In this document: positions 12,340-21,780 of the stretch, piece by piece
Numbering within the stretch: the stretch's first letter is position 1
Layout of the letters: the number at the start of each line of letters is the position of its first letter
Source of the DNA: Distichodus sexfasciatus
Lineage: Eukaryota; Chordata; Actinopteri; Characiformes; Distichodontidae
Assembly (NCBI GenBank): GCA_032718565.1
Contig: JAVGVS010000043.1
Location: 2,043,557 to 2,107,556 of the forward strand
DNA length: 64,000 nucleotides
Direction: 5' to 3'
Notes under the pieces: model-generated
The model's input: only the letters and a program-made list of their open reading frames with translations
Told to the model about the DNA's origin: nothing
The model's database searches: none
Made by a program: the position numbers and the translations under genes

Positions 12340-12490
12340 CACACGCACACAGTCATGTCTTGCTATCCTTGTGAGATACTCCCACACACACCATATCTAA
12401 ATAACTCTACACCTAACTAGCCTTTACCCCAGTTACCAGTAGCTAATCTTTTCAATTTTCTTAAGAAAAGCGTTTTTATTCATGGGGAGA
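12340..12490. repeat. CA-seeded dispersed repeat, decayed
   Basis: Reads tgctatccttgtgagatact, a CA tract, acacctaactagcctttacc, cagttaccagtagctaatct and aagaaaagcg, in the order of the family seen at 50940-51170. Confidence 0.45.
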
Positions 12491-12620
12491 GGCATGCTCA
12501 AATATATCCTCATTAAGTCAAAAATCCCATGTTTTAGTGTCCAGTCAGGACTCCATAACTGTCTAAAAATCTGTCCACACACATACACAAATTCTCATCC
12601 CTTCAAACCCTTCCATTCTC

Positions 12621-12647
12621 AAACACACTCACACACACACACACACC
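12621..12647. repeat. (CA)n microsatellite
   Basis: Near-perfect CA run about 100 bases from the DH exon at 12749. Confidence 0.9.
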
Positions 12648-12748
12648 TGCATGCACCAGTGGACCCATACGCTGAGTTCCTCTTTTACCTTATCTCTCAC
12701 ACATAGGCATTTGCACAGAGAAAAAGAGGGGGAGTTAATGTTACTGAC

Positions 12749-12849
12749 CTCTCCTTGAAGTCGAGAAAGATCCTTCCCAACCCATTTCCACCGCTCACCA
12801 TGTTGAGGTCAATGGCTCTCAGCAGGGCAAAGTGCACCTTAATGATGTC
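12749..12849 (-). CDS. vav2: vav2 exon: DH domain
   Basis: The 101-base exon has 33 codons plus AG of a split Arg codon. It starts DIIKVHFALLRAIDLNM, continues VSGGNGLGRIFLDFKE, and has acceptor ...tatag and donor gtcagt. It aligns with human VAV2 LIKVHHSFLRAIDVS...KVFLDFKER. It forms helices of the DH exchange domain. The split codon is completed by the first G of the exon at 715-814, giving FKERLLIYG, which confirms the join across the 11.9-kb intron. Confidence 0.94.
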
Positions 12850-14330
12850 CTATACAACAGACACACACGCACACACAGTCCCAACTAGTCATTCAGCTAC
12901 ACTGTGGCATAGACTCATACACAGCAGGCCTAAGGCTGTACCAAAGATCGAGCCATTATTTCATTAAACAACACTTTCTGTGTGTAAACAATGTGCACAA
13001 AATTAGCACAAATTATAATATTCCTACAGTGCATGAGTTTGTAGTTTACAAATTAAACACACCTTTTATCCCCTACCTGTTAATGGGGGAAAACAGTGAC
13101 CACTAAACAGTGACCACTGCCATGTAAAATCTTAACAGACAAATAATTACCATGACAACAATTTAACATTTTGTCCACTCATATGACTATCAAATGTCAT
13201 ATGACATATGGCACTTTGATCGCAAGTTGCAGGTCTTTTAGTAAGACCCAGAATAAAGAATGTTACCTTGGTAGGAAGAGCATTTGCTCGTAAAGCATCG
13301 CAGTTGTGGAATAAACTTCCTATTAGTGTTCGGAGCTCAGAAACAATCTCTGCTTTTAAGTCACGGCTTAAGACCTACCGGTTTAGTCAGTCTTTTGGAT
13401 ATTAAAGTCCCTTTTTCTTAGGTAAAGGCGGGATCTGGGGGCTCATGGTCATTTGAGATGAATGGTGAAAGGGGGGATTGGTGCTGTAGTCCCGCCACTC
13501 TTGCTGATCGCTCAAGTTTGCCGACAGTGGTTTGGTCATGTCTGTGCTACCTTCCAGTTCTCCCTTTTAGCCAGGCTGCCATAGTTACTTTAGCACTGCC
13601 CGTAGGTTAGGTGTAGGGCACTAACTCCCTTCTCTTTTTTCTTCTTTTTTTCCAAGCTGATCCTGAGCTGACGCTTCACCGGCTGAACCCTCACCTGGAC
13701 TCTATGGAGATCTCATCATCGGGAACCAGCTAGGATTTTTCAGGCCCTATGGACCTGAACTGAATGACCAGTTTAATATTGAACTAATTTTGGCTTACTG
13801 TTGCAGAGTGGATCTTAGCAAATGACCCCAACAACGACTTGGGACTCGAAAGTGTCCCTTGGACTTAAAAAAAATATATATCTTCACTTCTTTAAAAATG
13901 ATTCATTAACGATTAATCTTAAACTAATGTTTACTTGTGTATTAAATATTCATGCACCCTGGTTGCCTAGAGAAGGAGGATGGGGTCCCCATCAGGGTCT
14001 TGGTTCCTCTCAAGGTTTCTTCCTACTAGAGGGTGTTTTTCCTTGCCACTGTCGCCTCAGGCTTGCTTGTTGGGGGCTTGGGCCGGTTATATGTAAAGAG
14101 CTTTGTGACAATGACTGTTGTTAAGAGCGCTATATAAATAAAACTGAATTGAATTGAATAATGTATTAAGAGTGTACCCTAATGTAGCTAAATATATGTA
14201 TGGTACCAAAAAACTACATGCTAATCATTTATAAATGCAACACATATATTCTTTGGCATACAAAAGAGAATATGTCTTAAGGCTTACCGTTCCAGAGCAT
14301 AAGTGTAAGAGTAAGGGAGGGAAGACACAC
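12850..14330 (-). other. vav2: vav2 intron with LINE 3' end
   Basis: An intron of about 1.5 kb between two DH exons. Most of it (13270-14160) is the 3' end of a non-LTR retrotransposon inserted opposite to vav2. Nothing recognisable is seen in 12850-13260 or 14161-14330. Confidence 0.85.
13270..14160 (+). mobile_element. non-LTR retrotransposon 3' end
   Basis: Positions 13280-13405 encode KASQLWNKLPISVRSSETI and AFKSRLKTYRF then a stop, the usual C-terminus of a LINE reverse-transcriptase protein. The long 3' untranslated part follows (tctcaaggtttcttcct, tttttccttgccactgtcg, gcgctatataaataaa) and ends in a gaattgaattgaat repeat tail. The 5' part is missing. Insertion is opposite to vav2. Confidence 0.82.
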
Positions 14331-14399
14331 CTCTAAGTTAACAAAGATTGCTTCCATCTCATGTGGAGTTAAGACTTGCTTCAGTGGAATCATGTAACT
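14331..14399 (-). CDS. vav2: vav2 exon: DH domain
   Basis: The 69-base exon has 23 codons in phase 0: SYMIPLKQVLTPHEM then EAIFVNLE. The acceptor follows ttccacag and the donor is gtgtgt, the weakest donor of the set. It aligns with human VAV2 NYMSPL...FINLE (recalled), the segment between the first and second DH helices. Frame and phase agree with both neighbouring exons (DIEK|SYM and NLE|DII). The first residue is Ser where human has Asn. Confidence 0.93.
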
Positions 14400-15344
14400 C
14401 TGTGGAAACACAACAGTGTCACCATTAAACTGTGTTCACGTATAGTTAAGAGTTTGCAGAAGATCCTTTTCATTGTGACGGTGAAAGTTCTCGAAACACA
14501 AGGATAATCTATAGACTACCGTTTACCTGTTACCATGCACAACAAAGCCTGACTGATGAACTGGCATGGAGTTAATGGCCAATCTGATGATAAATTTATA
14601 ACTGCTAATAAATAAAACAATAACAATGATGATAATGTTATGATCGATGATTATTAACTGCGAATGAATGGAACTGACGATAAAACAGAAGAGAGAGACA
14701 ATGAAGTGCTGCCATTGCATACTTTGTCCTCAAGAGTGTGCAAGCCACTGCTGGCTTTTTTGTGTGTTTGTGCTAGACTCGAAATTCCAAACTTCAACAA
14801 TTAACCATATTTATAATAATAATATAAATATATTTTATTTATTTTGGAAACATCATGAATAACCTGGCAAATGTTAAGCAAAGTTTTGTTTCAACTTTGT
14901 GTTGCTCAAAGTTGTTATAAAATATTGTGCATGTACAGCATGGTGACCATTGACTGGACCTTCAATGAACAGTTTATAATCACAGAATAATTTCTGCCTG
15001 GACTTTTAAGAGTTGCTAACGACTCGATTATGATTACGATCCATCAATTTTCTACATTACTTCACATTACTTGCGCCCGATTGAGCACTTACAACTGGAA
15101 TGTTCTTTTTAACTAGAATTTCACGCCATAGGCAGAAAACTACTGAGCAATGTCATTATGATATAATACAGGGGTTTTCAACTGCTTCTGTCCCAGAGCA
15201 CCACCACTCAAACTAAGTTACTGTCTGGGGAAGTATTTTTTAATATAACTTTTTTAGATATTTGCATCAAATTTATTATTCATAAATAATCATCTGAAAT
15301 GTTCATTCATTCATTCATTATCAAACCATGTATGCCAATCGAAT

Positions 15345-15535
15345 TACGCTGAGGACCGGGCCACCAAGACTTACAGGCTTAAGGCAGGAACAACCCTGGG
15401 CAGGCGTAACACATGAAACACACACTCCACCTGTCCACACACACATTCACACTTCTGGGGTCAATTTAAGTGCGCCAATTAACCTATATTGCATGCTTTT
15501 TTTTGGACTGTGGGGCTTGAACACCTGGAGAAACC
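15345..15535 (-). repeat. C-type repeat relic
   Basis: The reversed body is recognisable by gtgtgaatgtgtgtgtggac, aggttaattggc and a gtccaaa-like part, but the tRNA head is lost. Confidence 0.45.
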
Positions 15536-16410
15536 TTGGTTTCAGCCAGCTCTCCATCTCTATTATTCCAATTCCATACCCAAAGCTGATCAAGCGGCCC
15601 ATACAGTTAAAGTCAGGGCTTTTTCTATTCAGAGATAAGTCTTTGTAAAAAAAAAAGTAAAAAGCGTTTGGATAGCAATGCTGTCGATTCCAAACAGCAG
15701 ACCTGAGCAATTCCCAACCATTTATCTGTAATTGAATAGTAATGAGGAGATGCCACATGGGAAGCGATATAAACCGTTGTAAAATTAGGGCAAAATGGAT
15801 AGAAACTTTCTAGGGCTTGTTTTCACTTTCGTTATAAATGTTAGGCCTGCTGAAACCGTAAAAACCAATGTTCTAATGAGAGACAGCAGGTATCATTCAT
15901 GTCACTGTAACAAAACTGGTCTCTTAAATGACTGGATTAGCATTGGAGTGTGTGTGTGTGTGTGGTTGTGAAGTGACAAATAAAAGTAGTGTTTCGGAAA
16001 TACATGATAATGGAAGTGTAAGCATTGGATTTGAGCTGCTTGTGCTATCCTTTGCAATTGTAGAGAGGTGTGTAGGGTTTGTGTGTGGAGTTTGTTTGGG
16101 GCCGCCTGAGACTCTTCAGGTTCTCTGTAATATTATTGATCTACAGAAGCGGACATCTGTATTCTTTTCATTTAAGCTGAGAGTGTAGAGACATTTCTCC
16201 TCTGGATCAGAACAGAAAGATGTGTAGCCAAGAGAGTGTGAGACCTAATGTTCCCCACTAATATTTCTACACACACAAGCATACACCACACACACACTTT
16301 TGTAGGTCCTTTCATCGACTTAATTACCTAGCTCTAACGTGCTAGAATAACAAAAACTCTCTTCCAAAATAAAATATTTTATCCTCATAAATTTCTTCAC
16401 TTAAAGCCTT

Positions 16411-16462
16411 AATTGTTCTCCTTTTAGAGAACAATTAATTGTTCTCCTTTTAGAGAACAATT
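16411..16462. repeat. tandem pair of 26-base palindromes
   Basis: Two identical adjacent units, 16411-16436 and 16437-16462. Each is an inverted repeat: aattgttctc, a six-base loop cttttag-type, then gagaacaatt. Each half-site pair could fold into a 10-base-pair stem. Confidence 0.92.
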
Positions 16463-16521
16463 AGGTCCTCCTCAGTACCTAAAAATTTCATACATACTAC
16501 ACAGAGCACCTGTGCACTCCT

Positions 16522-16524
<3 letters not shown>

Positions 16525-16558
<34 letters not shown>
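16525..16558. repeat. (CA)n microsatellite
   Basis: CA run in the intron after the DH-start exon. Confidence 0.97.
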
Positions 16559-16560
<2 letters not shown>

Positions 16561-16781
16561 AAACATCTGTTTCCTTTCTCCATCTCCACACCTTTCCCTA
16601 ATTTTTCCTGCACTCTGCCTTCTGTCTCTCCCAGCTTCCACTGTGCTCTATTTTTCCCTCCACCTGCTCTTCCTCTTACAGTGAATTTCTCTCCTCCACC
16701 TCCCACCTTTAAACACACTTCCCCCCAATCCAGTGCCCAGAATGTCATAATACCCTTGGCCTCCTTTCTTGCAGCTCTTAC

Positions 16782-16880
16782 CTTCTCAATGTCCTCCAGT
16801 GTCTTGTAGTACTTGGTCTCCGTCTCTTGGATCTCCACCAAGCAACAGTTCCTCTTGTCGTCCTCAGTCATGCCCATTTT
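16782..16880 (-). CDS. vav2: vav2 exon: start of DH domain
   Basis: The 99-base exon has 33 codons in phase 0, beginning KMGMTEDDKRNCC and ending YYKTLEDIEK. The acceptor follows ctgtcacag and the donor is gtaaga. It encodes the N-terminal helix of the Dbl-homology domain (conserved region 1), including the EIQETE-KYY core typical of DH exchange factors, which contacts Rac/Rho switch regions. The match to recalled human VAV2 is almost exact (MGMTEDDKRNCCL). The open frame runs on well past both ends of the exon, so a simple ORF call here would be too long. The splice sites define the true ends. Confidence 0.95.
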
Positions 16881-17727
16881 CTGTGACAGACAGAGCGGGG
16901 AGACACACATGCCACAGTGAAGGCCATTCTGCAGGGTTAAAAAAGAACGCGCCAGGGCTTTTTACTGGCGGTCGTCAGGTCCTTAGAACAGCCCGCTTCT
17001 GCGGCTCCAGAGGCGGCAACAGGAGAAAAAAGAACAAAGGTAAGACAAGAATGTTTCTGAAAAACAAAGAAAGCCATACAGAAGCGGATCTTGCAACGAC
17101 AAAAGTCAAAAGATTCCAACCTGCAGTGCTTTCAAGTAGGTAGGGAAATTCCTCTCTGCTCTAAACAGCATCACAGGGCTGTAATTACAATTCTGTGGGA
17201 CAGAAATTCACAGTCTTTTATTCAGGCAGGGGTAAAAAAGCTGCATTGATGGCGCCAGGCTAGCGTGAACCAGAAAACCATGTTCCTGCTGATGAAAAGT
17301 GAGAAAGGCTCTGCCGCTGCCATGCTAATGGGCGCAGACGCTTGCTAGCGGTCAGAGCCCTAATGAACATCTGGAACAGCAAAACATGTGGGGCCAGAGC
17401 AGTGTCCTACATATTCATAAATGTCTAGCATCACACAGAGAAAGACAGAAGGGAAAAAAAGCATGAAAGGGGCGAAGAAGGAGAACTTCGGAAAAAGAAG
17501 AGGTGGTGGGGGAGGATAAGACATCAGCTCATGGTACCATCAAGGGTAGGAGATAATTTAGGGGTGGGGAAAAAAGGCAGTGAACATCTGTGTCTTGTAC
17601 ATGGGAAACGTGGGCGATCTTGACCATGTTGTTAGCTGCCGAAAACAAGTGATGGCAAGTAGAAGAGATGTTGATGATGGTGCTCGGAAGTGCCGAAAGA
17701 AGGTCTAATCCAATTTGAGACATTTGA

Positions 17728-17728
<1 letters not shown>

Positions 17729-17761
<33 letters not shown>
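17729..17761. repeat. (CA)n microsatellite
   Basis: Uninterrupted CA run. Confidence 0.97.
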
Positions 17762-17762
<1 letters not shown>

Positions 17763-18139
17763 CAGACAGGGACTGACATCTGGGGAAACCCCCAATACAT
17801 CTCCTCTTTCTCTCGCCTGTCCTGTACTAGCTCATCTTTGCATCAGCATCTTCGCTGTCTGTCTCCATCCGTCTCTATTTGCTTTCTCTCTCTCCCACTT
17901 TTTTGTGTCTAGAGTCTAGTGCCTCCATCTTAAGATTCTTTATAGGCTGATGACACGTAAGGGTGTCACAGATTTTGTGTGTGTAGGCAGGAAGGTTCCA
18001 GCGGGCATTTCACCTAGTAGGGGAGCTCCTCTAAGTCACTGCCCAATGAACAAAATAATCTCCAACCAGAATTGAGAATAACTACCAACAAGTAGTGATG
18101 CTAGCAACTTCACGTGTTTCAGTAGCTTAGCTGTTGCAA

Positions 18140-18200
18140 GCTATTTACATTCGGCATTTGTAGATGCTCTTATCAGAAGCGACGTCCATTCCTTAATACC
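18140..18200 (-). repeat. L2/SINE 3'-tail fragment
   Basis: Reversed it reads tctgataagagcatctac then aaatgccgaatgtaaat, the tail shared by the L2 copy (32945-32985) and the B-type SINEs. No head is present. Confidence 0.55.
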
Positions 18201-19918
18201 AAGCAAAGTCTAGAAACGCTTAAGGTCTTTTGCGTGCTTTGGTCAGAAAGCGAGCATATATATAAATATACTCTCTGATAGGCACTGTGGCCTTGCGACA
18301 CAGCACGCTTGTGGCAGCTGAGAGACAAAATTGGAGGATGGAGTCCACCTTGGTGAAGATAGGTCTATGACTCTTAGAGGTATAGCTTCCGACACTGGCT
18401 GCTGTGATATACAATTGCTTTAAGCTCGGCCTGGCGTCTTCATTCACACATCCACCCACTTTCATTCATTGGTCTCATTCCCACAATTACTAAATTTTGA
18501 TTTCCAGTGGGACTATATGTCATTAGGAAGAGTAAACGTGAGCAAATTGCTTGATATAAATGAAGCAAAAACAAATCAGGGCAGTAACAGTACCATTGTT
18601 CTCATGCTAAATCTATTTTTAAGAGCTTTTTATGGATTTCTGCCAGCTTTGGCTCTCTGTCCACTAAAAAGATATTGCTTGTCAAACATACTTCTAAGCA
18701 ATGACTTGGACCTTGGATTACAGTGCAGGTCATTACTCAGCCTCAAAATCCTCCCTCGTTACTAAGACAAATTCTTACAATGACCTATTCAACTGGGGTG
18801 TCAGTAGTTGCATAAATTATAGATTAATTATAGATGTGACTCCCCACAACACACATACACTTTATGCAGAATTATTACATTTTGGGTTTTTTTACCTTAT
18901 CACTATTTCTGTGCATATTTGAACTCCAAGCTATATAAAACTGAATGCTTATTGGATTGAAGCATTCTCAGGTGATATGTATTTGGGTAATTAGAGGATG
19001 CTGCTAAAAGTGAACTTTTATATCAGGTGTATTTATTAAGCAGCTTCCTTACAGTAAACAAATGGGCCAAGAAGCCAAAGAGATTTAACTGACAATGAAA
19101 AGCCAGAAATTCCTTTCAGAGGGATGCAACACTCTTGAAATAGCTATGCTACTGTGGTGTGATCATCGAGCAATCAAACATTTTTGTTGAAAAAGTCAAC
19201 AGGGTCATAAAACACAGGTGGAGAAAAAAAGATGCAAATTAACTGCAAAGACTTAAGAAGGTGTAAACATGATGCTGCCAGAACTCATTCTCCTGCATGT
19301 TCTAGAACTACAGCCCTGCTGGTGTGTCCCAGGTGTTCAGTACTCACAGACTTGGCCGAGGTAAGGAAGGCTGAAAAAGTTGGTCTGAAACACCACCACC
19401 ACTGAACAAGATGTTTATAAATTAAGTTTATATAGCTTGAAGTTAAAAAAGCATGAACAGAAGTAGTGATAAGATTTTAAAAATCAGAAAAGATTTGTAA
19501 CATATTAGCAGATATCCAAATTTTCAATATCGGTATTGTATCAAATAAAAAAGGGGGATCGTACCATGTTTACTTAGAATGAACTAAAGTTTTAAAAATT
19601 ATTTTTTGCTTGTATACTTTGTTATTCATTTCTGTCATAGATGCATCCAAATCACGACACTGCATCTTCAGTTTAAACTTGACAAATAAATATCTGAAGT
19701 AACAAAGAAACAAATAGAACAGAATAGAAACTCATCTTTGTCTGTTCTAGTCCTATATCTACATCTAACTTGAAAAAGGCCACTTTTTTAATATTGACTT
19801 TACAGTAATATCTACTAAAAAGCCTAAGTAAAAAGCACTGACAAGGAGGCATTTTAGGGATTTCAAAGGAATTACTCTGGAACATTCTGCTACTTGATAT
19901 AGAACTTGAGAAATTGAG

Positions 19919-19919
<1 letters not shown>

Positions 19920-20000
<81 letters not shown>
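19920..20000. repeat. (AT)n microsatellite
   Basis: About 80 bases of alternating AT, the longest simple repeat in the window. Confidence 0.97.
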
Positions 20001-20004
<4 letters not shown>

Positions 20005-20006
<2 letters not shown>

Positions 20007-20058
20007 AAGCTGCTTTATGACAATATTTGTAAAATGCAATTGAATTGAATTGAACTGA
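20005..20058 (+). mobile_element. LINE 3'-tail fragment
   Basis: The string agctgctttatgacaatat with an attgaattgaattgaact tail matches the last part of the LINE at 13270-14160. It abuts the (AT)n run, which probably grew from its AT-rich tail region. Confidence 0.5.
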
Positions 20059-20197
20059 AAAAGTCTGTAAAGCAGGCTGCCATCTGCAGGTGTGGAGGTA
20101 CTGAACACTACAGGAGGGACAAAGAGATGGACGGAGGACAGAGGACTGCAGGGTCAGACAGATTTAAGCAGTAGGTTCAGATCAGGATGAAACTCAC

Positions 20198-20212
20198 CTG
20201 CATGTATCTGAT
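20198..20212 (-). CDS. vav2: vav2 15-base microexon (IRYMQ)
   Basis: A 15-base exon encodes IRYMQ, with acceptor ...cgctgcag and donor gtgagt. It joins in phase 0 to the exon ending ...RQPM and to the exon starting KMGMTEDD, giving QPMIRYMQKMGM as in human VAV2 (recalled). Skipping it leaves the frame open, so it is a natural alternative exon. I recall human VAV2 isoforms differing by these five residues, but this was not checked. A different acceptor (after atcag) would give 10 bases and break the frame. It sits between the acidic region and the DH domain, where a five-residue change could tune autoinhibition. Confidence 0.88.
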
Positions 20213-20495
20213 CTGCAGCGTTAAGGAGGCAAAGTGGCATAAGTAAGCAGAGCATGTGAGCTCACTCTCTCCACACACATACACGCACTTACACATATAT
20301 TCAAACACACTCTCTCTCTCCACACACACACTCACACATATATTCAAACACACTCTCTCTCTCCACACACACACTTACACATATATTCAAACACACTCTC
20401 TCACACGCAAGAACACACTTAAATTGAAAAAAAGCTCAGGCTTTCTTCTTAAGCAGACCAAATAAGCTCACAAAGCCCAAAACACACACACTCAC
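20213..20495 (-). other. vav2: vav2 short intron (283 bases) filled by a minisatellite
   Basis: It lies between the acidic-region exon and the 15-base microexon. About half is a 43-base tandem repeat (20263-20400). In the RNA this reads as alternating UG-rich and GA-rich blocks. It is by far the shortest intron in the window. Confidence 0.88.
20263..20400. repeat. 43-base minisatellite, about 3 copies
   Basis: The landmark tattcaaaca recurs at 20298, 20341 and 20384, an exact 43-base period. Each unit joins a CT block, a CA block and acatatattcaaa. It lies inside the short intron next to the vav2 microexon. Confidence 0.9.
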
Positions 20496-20601
20496 CATGG
20501 GTTGTCTAACTTCAACCTTAATGATGTCTTCATAGATGTCATCTCCTTCATCTTCACATGGCACACAGTCGTAGATGTCATCCTCACCCACATCGTGCTC
20601 A
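20496..20601 (-). CDS. vav2: vav2 exon: acidic region with two regulatory tyrosines
   Basis: The 106-base exon opens with T (finishing Asp) and then has 35 whole codons, beginning EHDVGEDDIYDCVPC and ending IIKVEVRQPM. It contains DDIYDCVPCED and GDDIYEDII, which carry the two main phosphorylation sites (Tyr159 and Tyr172 in human VAV2; the second equals Tyr174 of VAV1). In the inactive protein the helix around the second Tyr blocks the GTPase site of the DH domain, and phosphorylation frees it. The acceptor follows cttccacag and the donor is gtgagt. The CVPCED wording and EDIIKVEV separate this from VAV1 and VAV3. A (CA)n tract lies just 5' of the exon in transcription order, at 20618-20648. 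Confidence 0.95.
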
Positions 20602-20613
20602 CTGTGGAAGGGC

Positions 20614-20615
20614 GC

Positions 20616-20648
<33 letters not shown>
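20614..20648. repeat. (CA)n microsatellite at a vav2 acceptor
   Basis: In RNA sense a (UG)n tract ends about a dozen bases before the acceptor of the acidic-region exon, where a pyrimidine tract would normally lie. Confidence 0.95.
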
Positions 20649-20653
<5 letters not shown>

Positions 20654-21584
20654 GATGTTAAATCCAGCTTTTGAAATGCTAAAGCCCACAGGCAAATCTC
20701 CAACAGTGCTGACCACAATGCTTCAAACAAGCCTCTGTCCGTAACAATTTTTTCATTTTGAATTTATGATATTGATGATGAACAGTACTAGACAACAAAG
20801 GGTGAGCTATAATTTCTTGAATTATACCCAAAAACCTTTAAATCTGAGCAAATTATGTTACATGAAATGTCATGTAGTCCTATAGATAAGTCATGGAAAA
20901 TGAAAACCTGCTGAGTTGACCTTTTGTATCAAACAAAAATGCTGTAACATGATTTAATTTGTCCTACTTAACATTGTACATTGAACATCACAATGATGCT
21001 GAAGTAGCTTGTAAAAATCACATACATTACTTTTCACTGGCGGTTGATAATTAACTAATTGGGTGTAACACAAAAAAACAAATCACACATTCCGTCGATA
21101 AGCAACAGCGAGACAAGTGTGTGTGTGCCTGTATGTGTTTGTGCATGCTCCCAGTCCCCAGCCAGGTGGCAGAAAAAGGGAATGAGTGTGTATGTGTGTT
21201 TGAGAGAGAAAGACAGACATAGACTTAGAGAATAAGCCTGAAGAAAGTGCTTGTGAGAGCATAATGAGACCTTCATCAAGTGCATTTAATGCCTACTGTC
21301 TGTATGTGTGTGCTTGTATGCAAGTTAGGAGTGAGCTGGATACAGATGATATCTCATCAGACATTATGATGAGGGTCCTGACAAGAACATGCATACATGT
21401 GTGTGTGTGAGTGGCATCCATCTGCACACACACTGGCATGATTCTTGCATGCGGCTCAGCGTGGCCCTGCTGCTCTACAGCACTGTGACAGCCGGGTGCT
21501 GTGTGTCCTCCCCTGACCAGCCCCAGCTGTGCTCTCATGGCAATAAACAAGCGGCTGTCCATCACTCATCACCTCTCAGCTAGC

Positions 21585-21780
21585 ACACACACACCACACA
21601 CAAAGTTGTCTTTTCTATCTTTATGATTTCCCACTAACTCATATAATTACAGATTGAAATAATCTTACATCTAACCTTAATCTGAACCTCAGTAACCAAA
21701 AGCAAATCTTTCCACTCCTTTAGCTTTGAAATAAAAGCTGAAACTGAACTTTAAAGCATACTTCTTCATGAGGAGTTGAC
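21585..21780. repeat. CA-seeded dispersed repeat
   Basis: CA tract, then taaccttaatctgaacct, cagtaaccaaaagcaaatct and cctttagctttgaaataaaag: the same order as 50940-51170. Confidence 0.55.

Larger units (their letters stand above)
815..12748 (-). other. vav2: vav2 intron, 11.9 kb, repeat-rich
   Basis: This intron lies between the DH exons at 12749-12849 and 715-814. It holds SINE copies (2236-2440, 2556-2756, 4998-5200, 5262-5478), a (GA)n tract, a small MITE (4229-4351), GC-rich candidate conserved blocks (2860-3080, 5860-7830) and the nested LTR/hAT/SINE/Tc1 stack at 8289-11255. In 815-2235, 3600-4228, 4352-4997, 7831-8288 and 11256-12300 I see no gene or named repeat. Confidence 0.85.
14400..16781 (-). 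other. vav2: vav2 intron, 2.4 kb
   Basis: It holds a hAT-like repeat end near 15170 (cagggg ttttcaactg), a reversed tRNA-type SINE relic (15345-15535), a tandem palindrome (16411-16462) and a (CA)n tract (16525-16557). No gene is seen in 14400-15160 or 15540-16400. Confidence 0.8.
16881..20197 (-). other. vav2: vav2 intron, 3.3 kb
   Basis: It follows the microexon in transcription order. It holds a (CA)n tract (17729-17761), a reversed L2-type tail fragment (18140-18200), an 80-base (AT)n run (19920-20000) and a LINE tail fragment (20005-20058). The stretches 16900-17700 and 18200-19900 show no gene. The block 17230-17420 is GC-richer and repeat-free. Confidence 0.8.

Noticed and set aside
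16497..16910. 137-codon minus-strand frame taken as one gene
   Set aside because: Only 16782-16880 is real coding (a vav2 exon). The rest is read-through into intron and a CA tract.
20263..20400. CRISPR-like array
   Set aside because: The units are contiguous 43-base tandem copies with no unique spacers, in a vertebrate intron.
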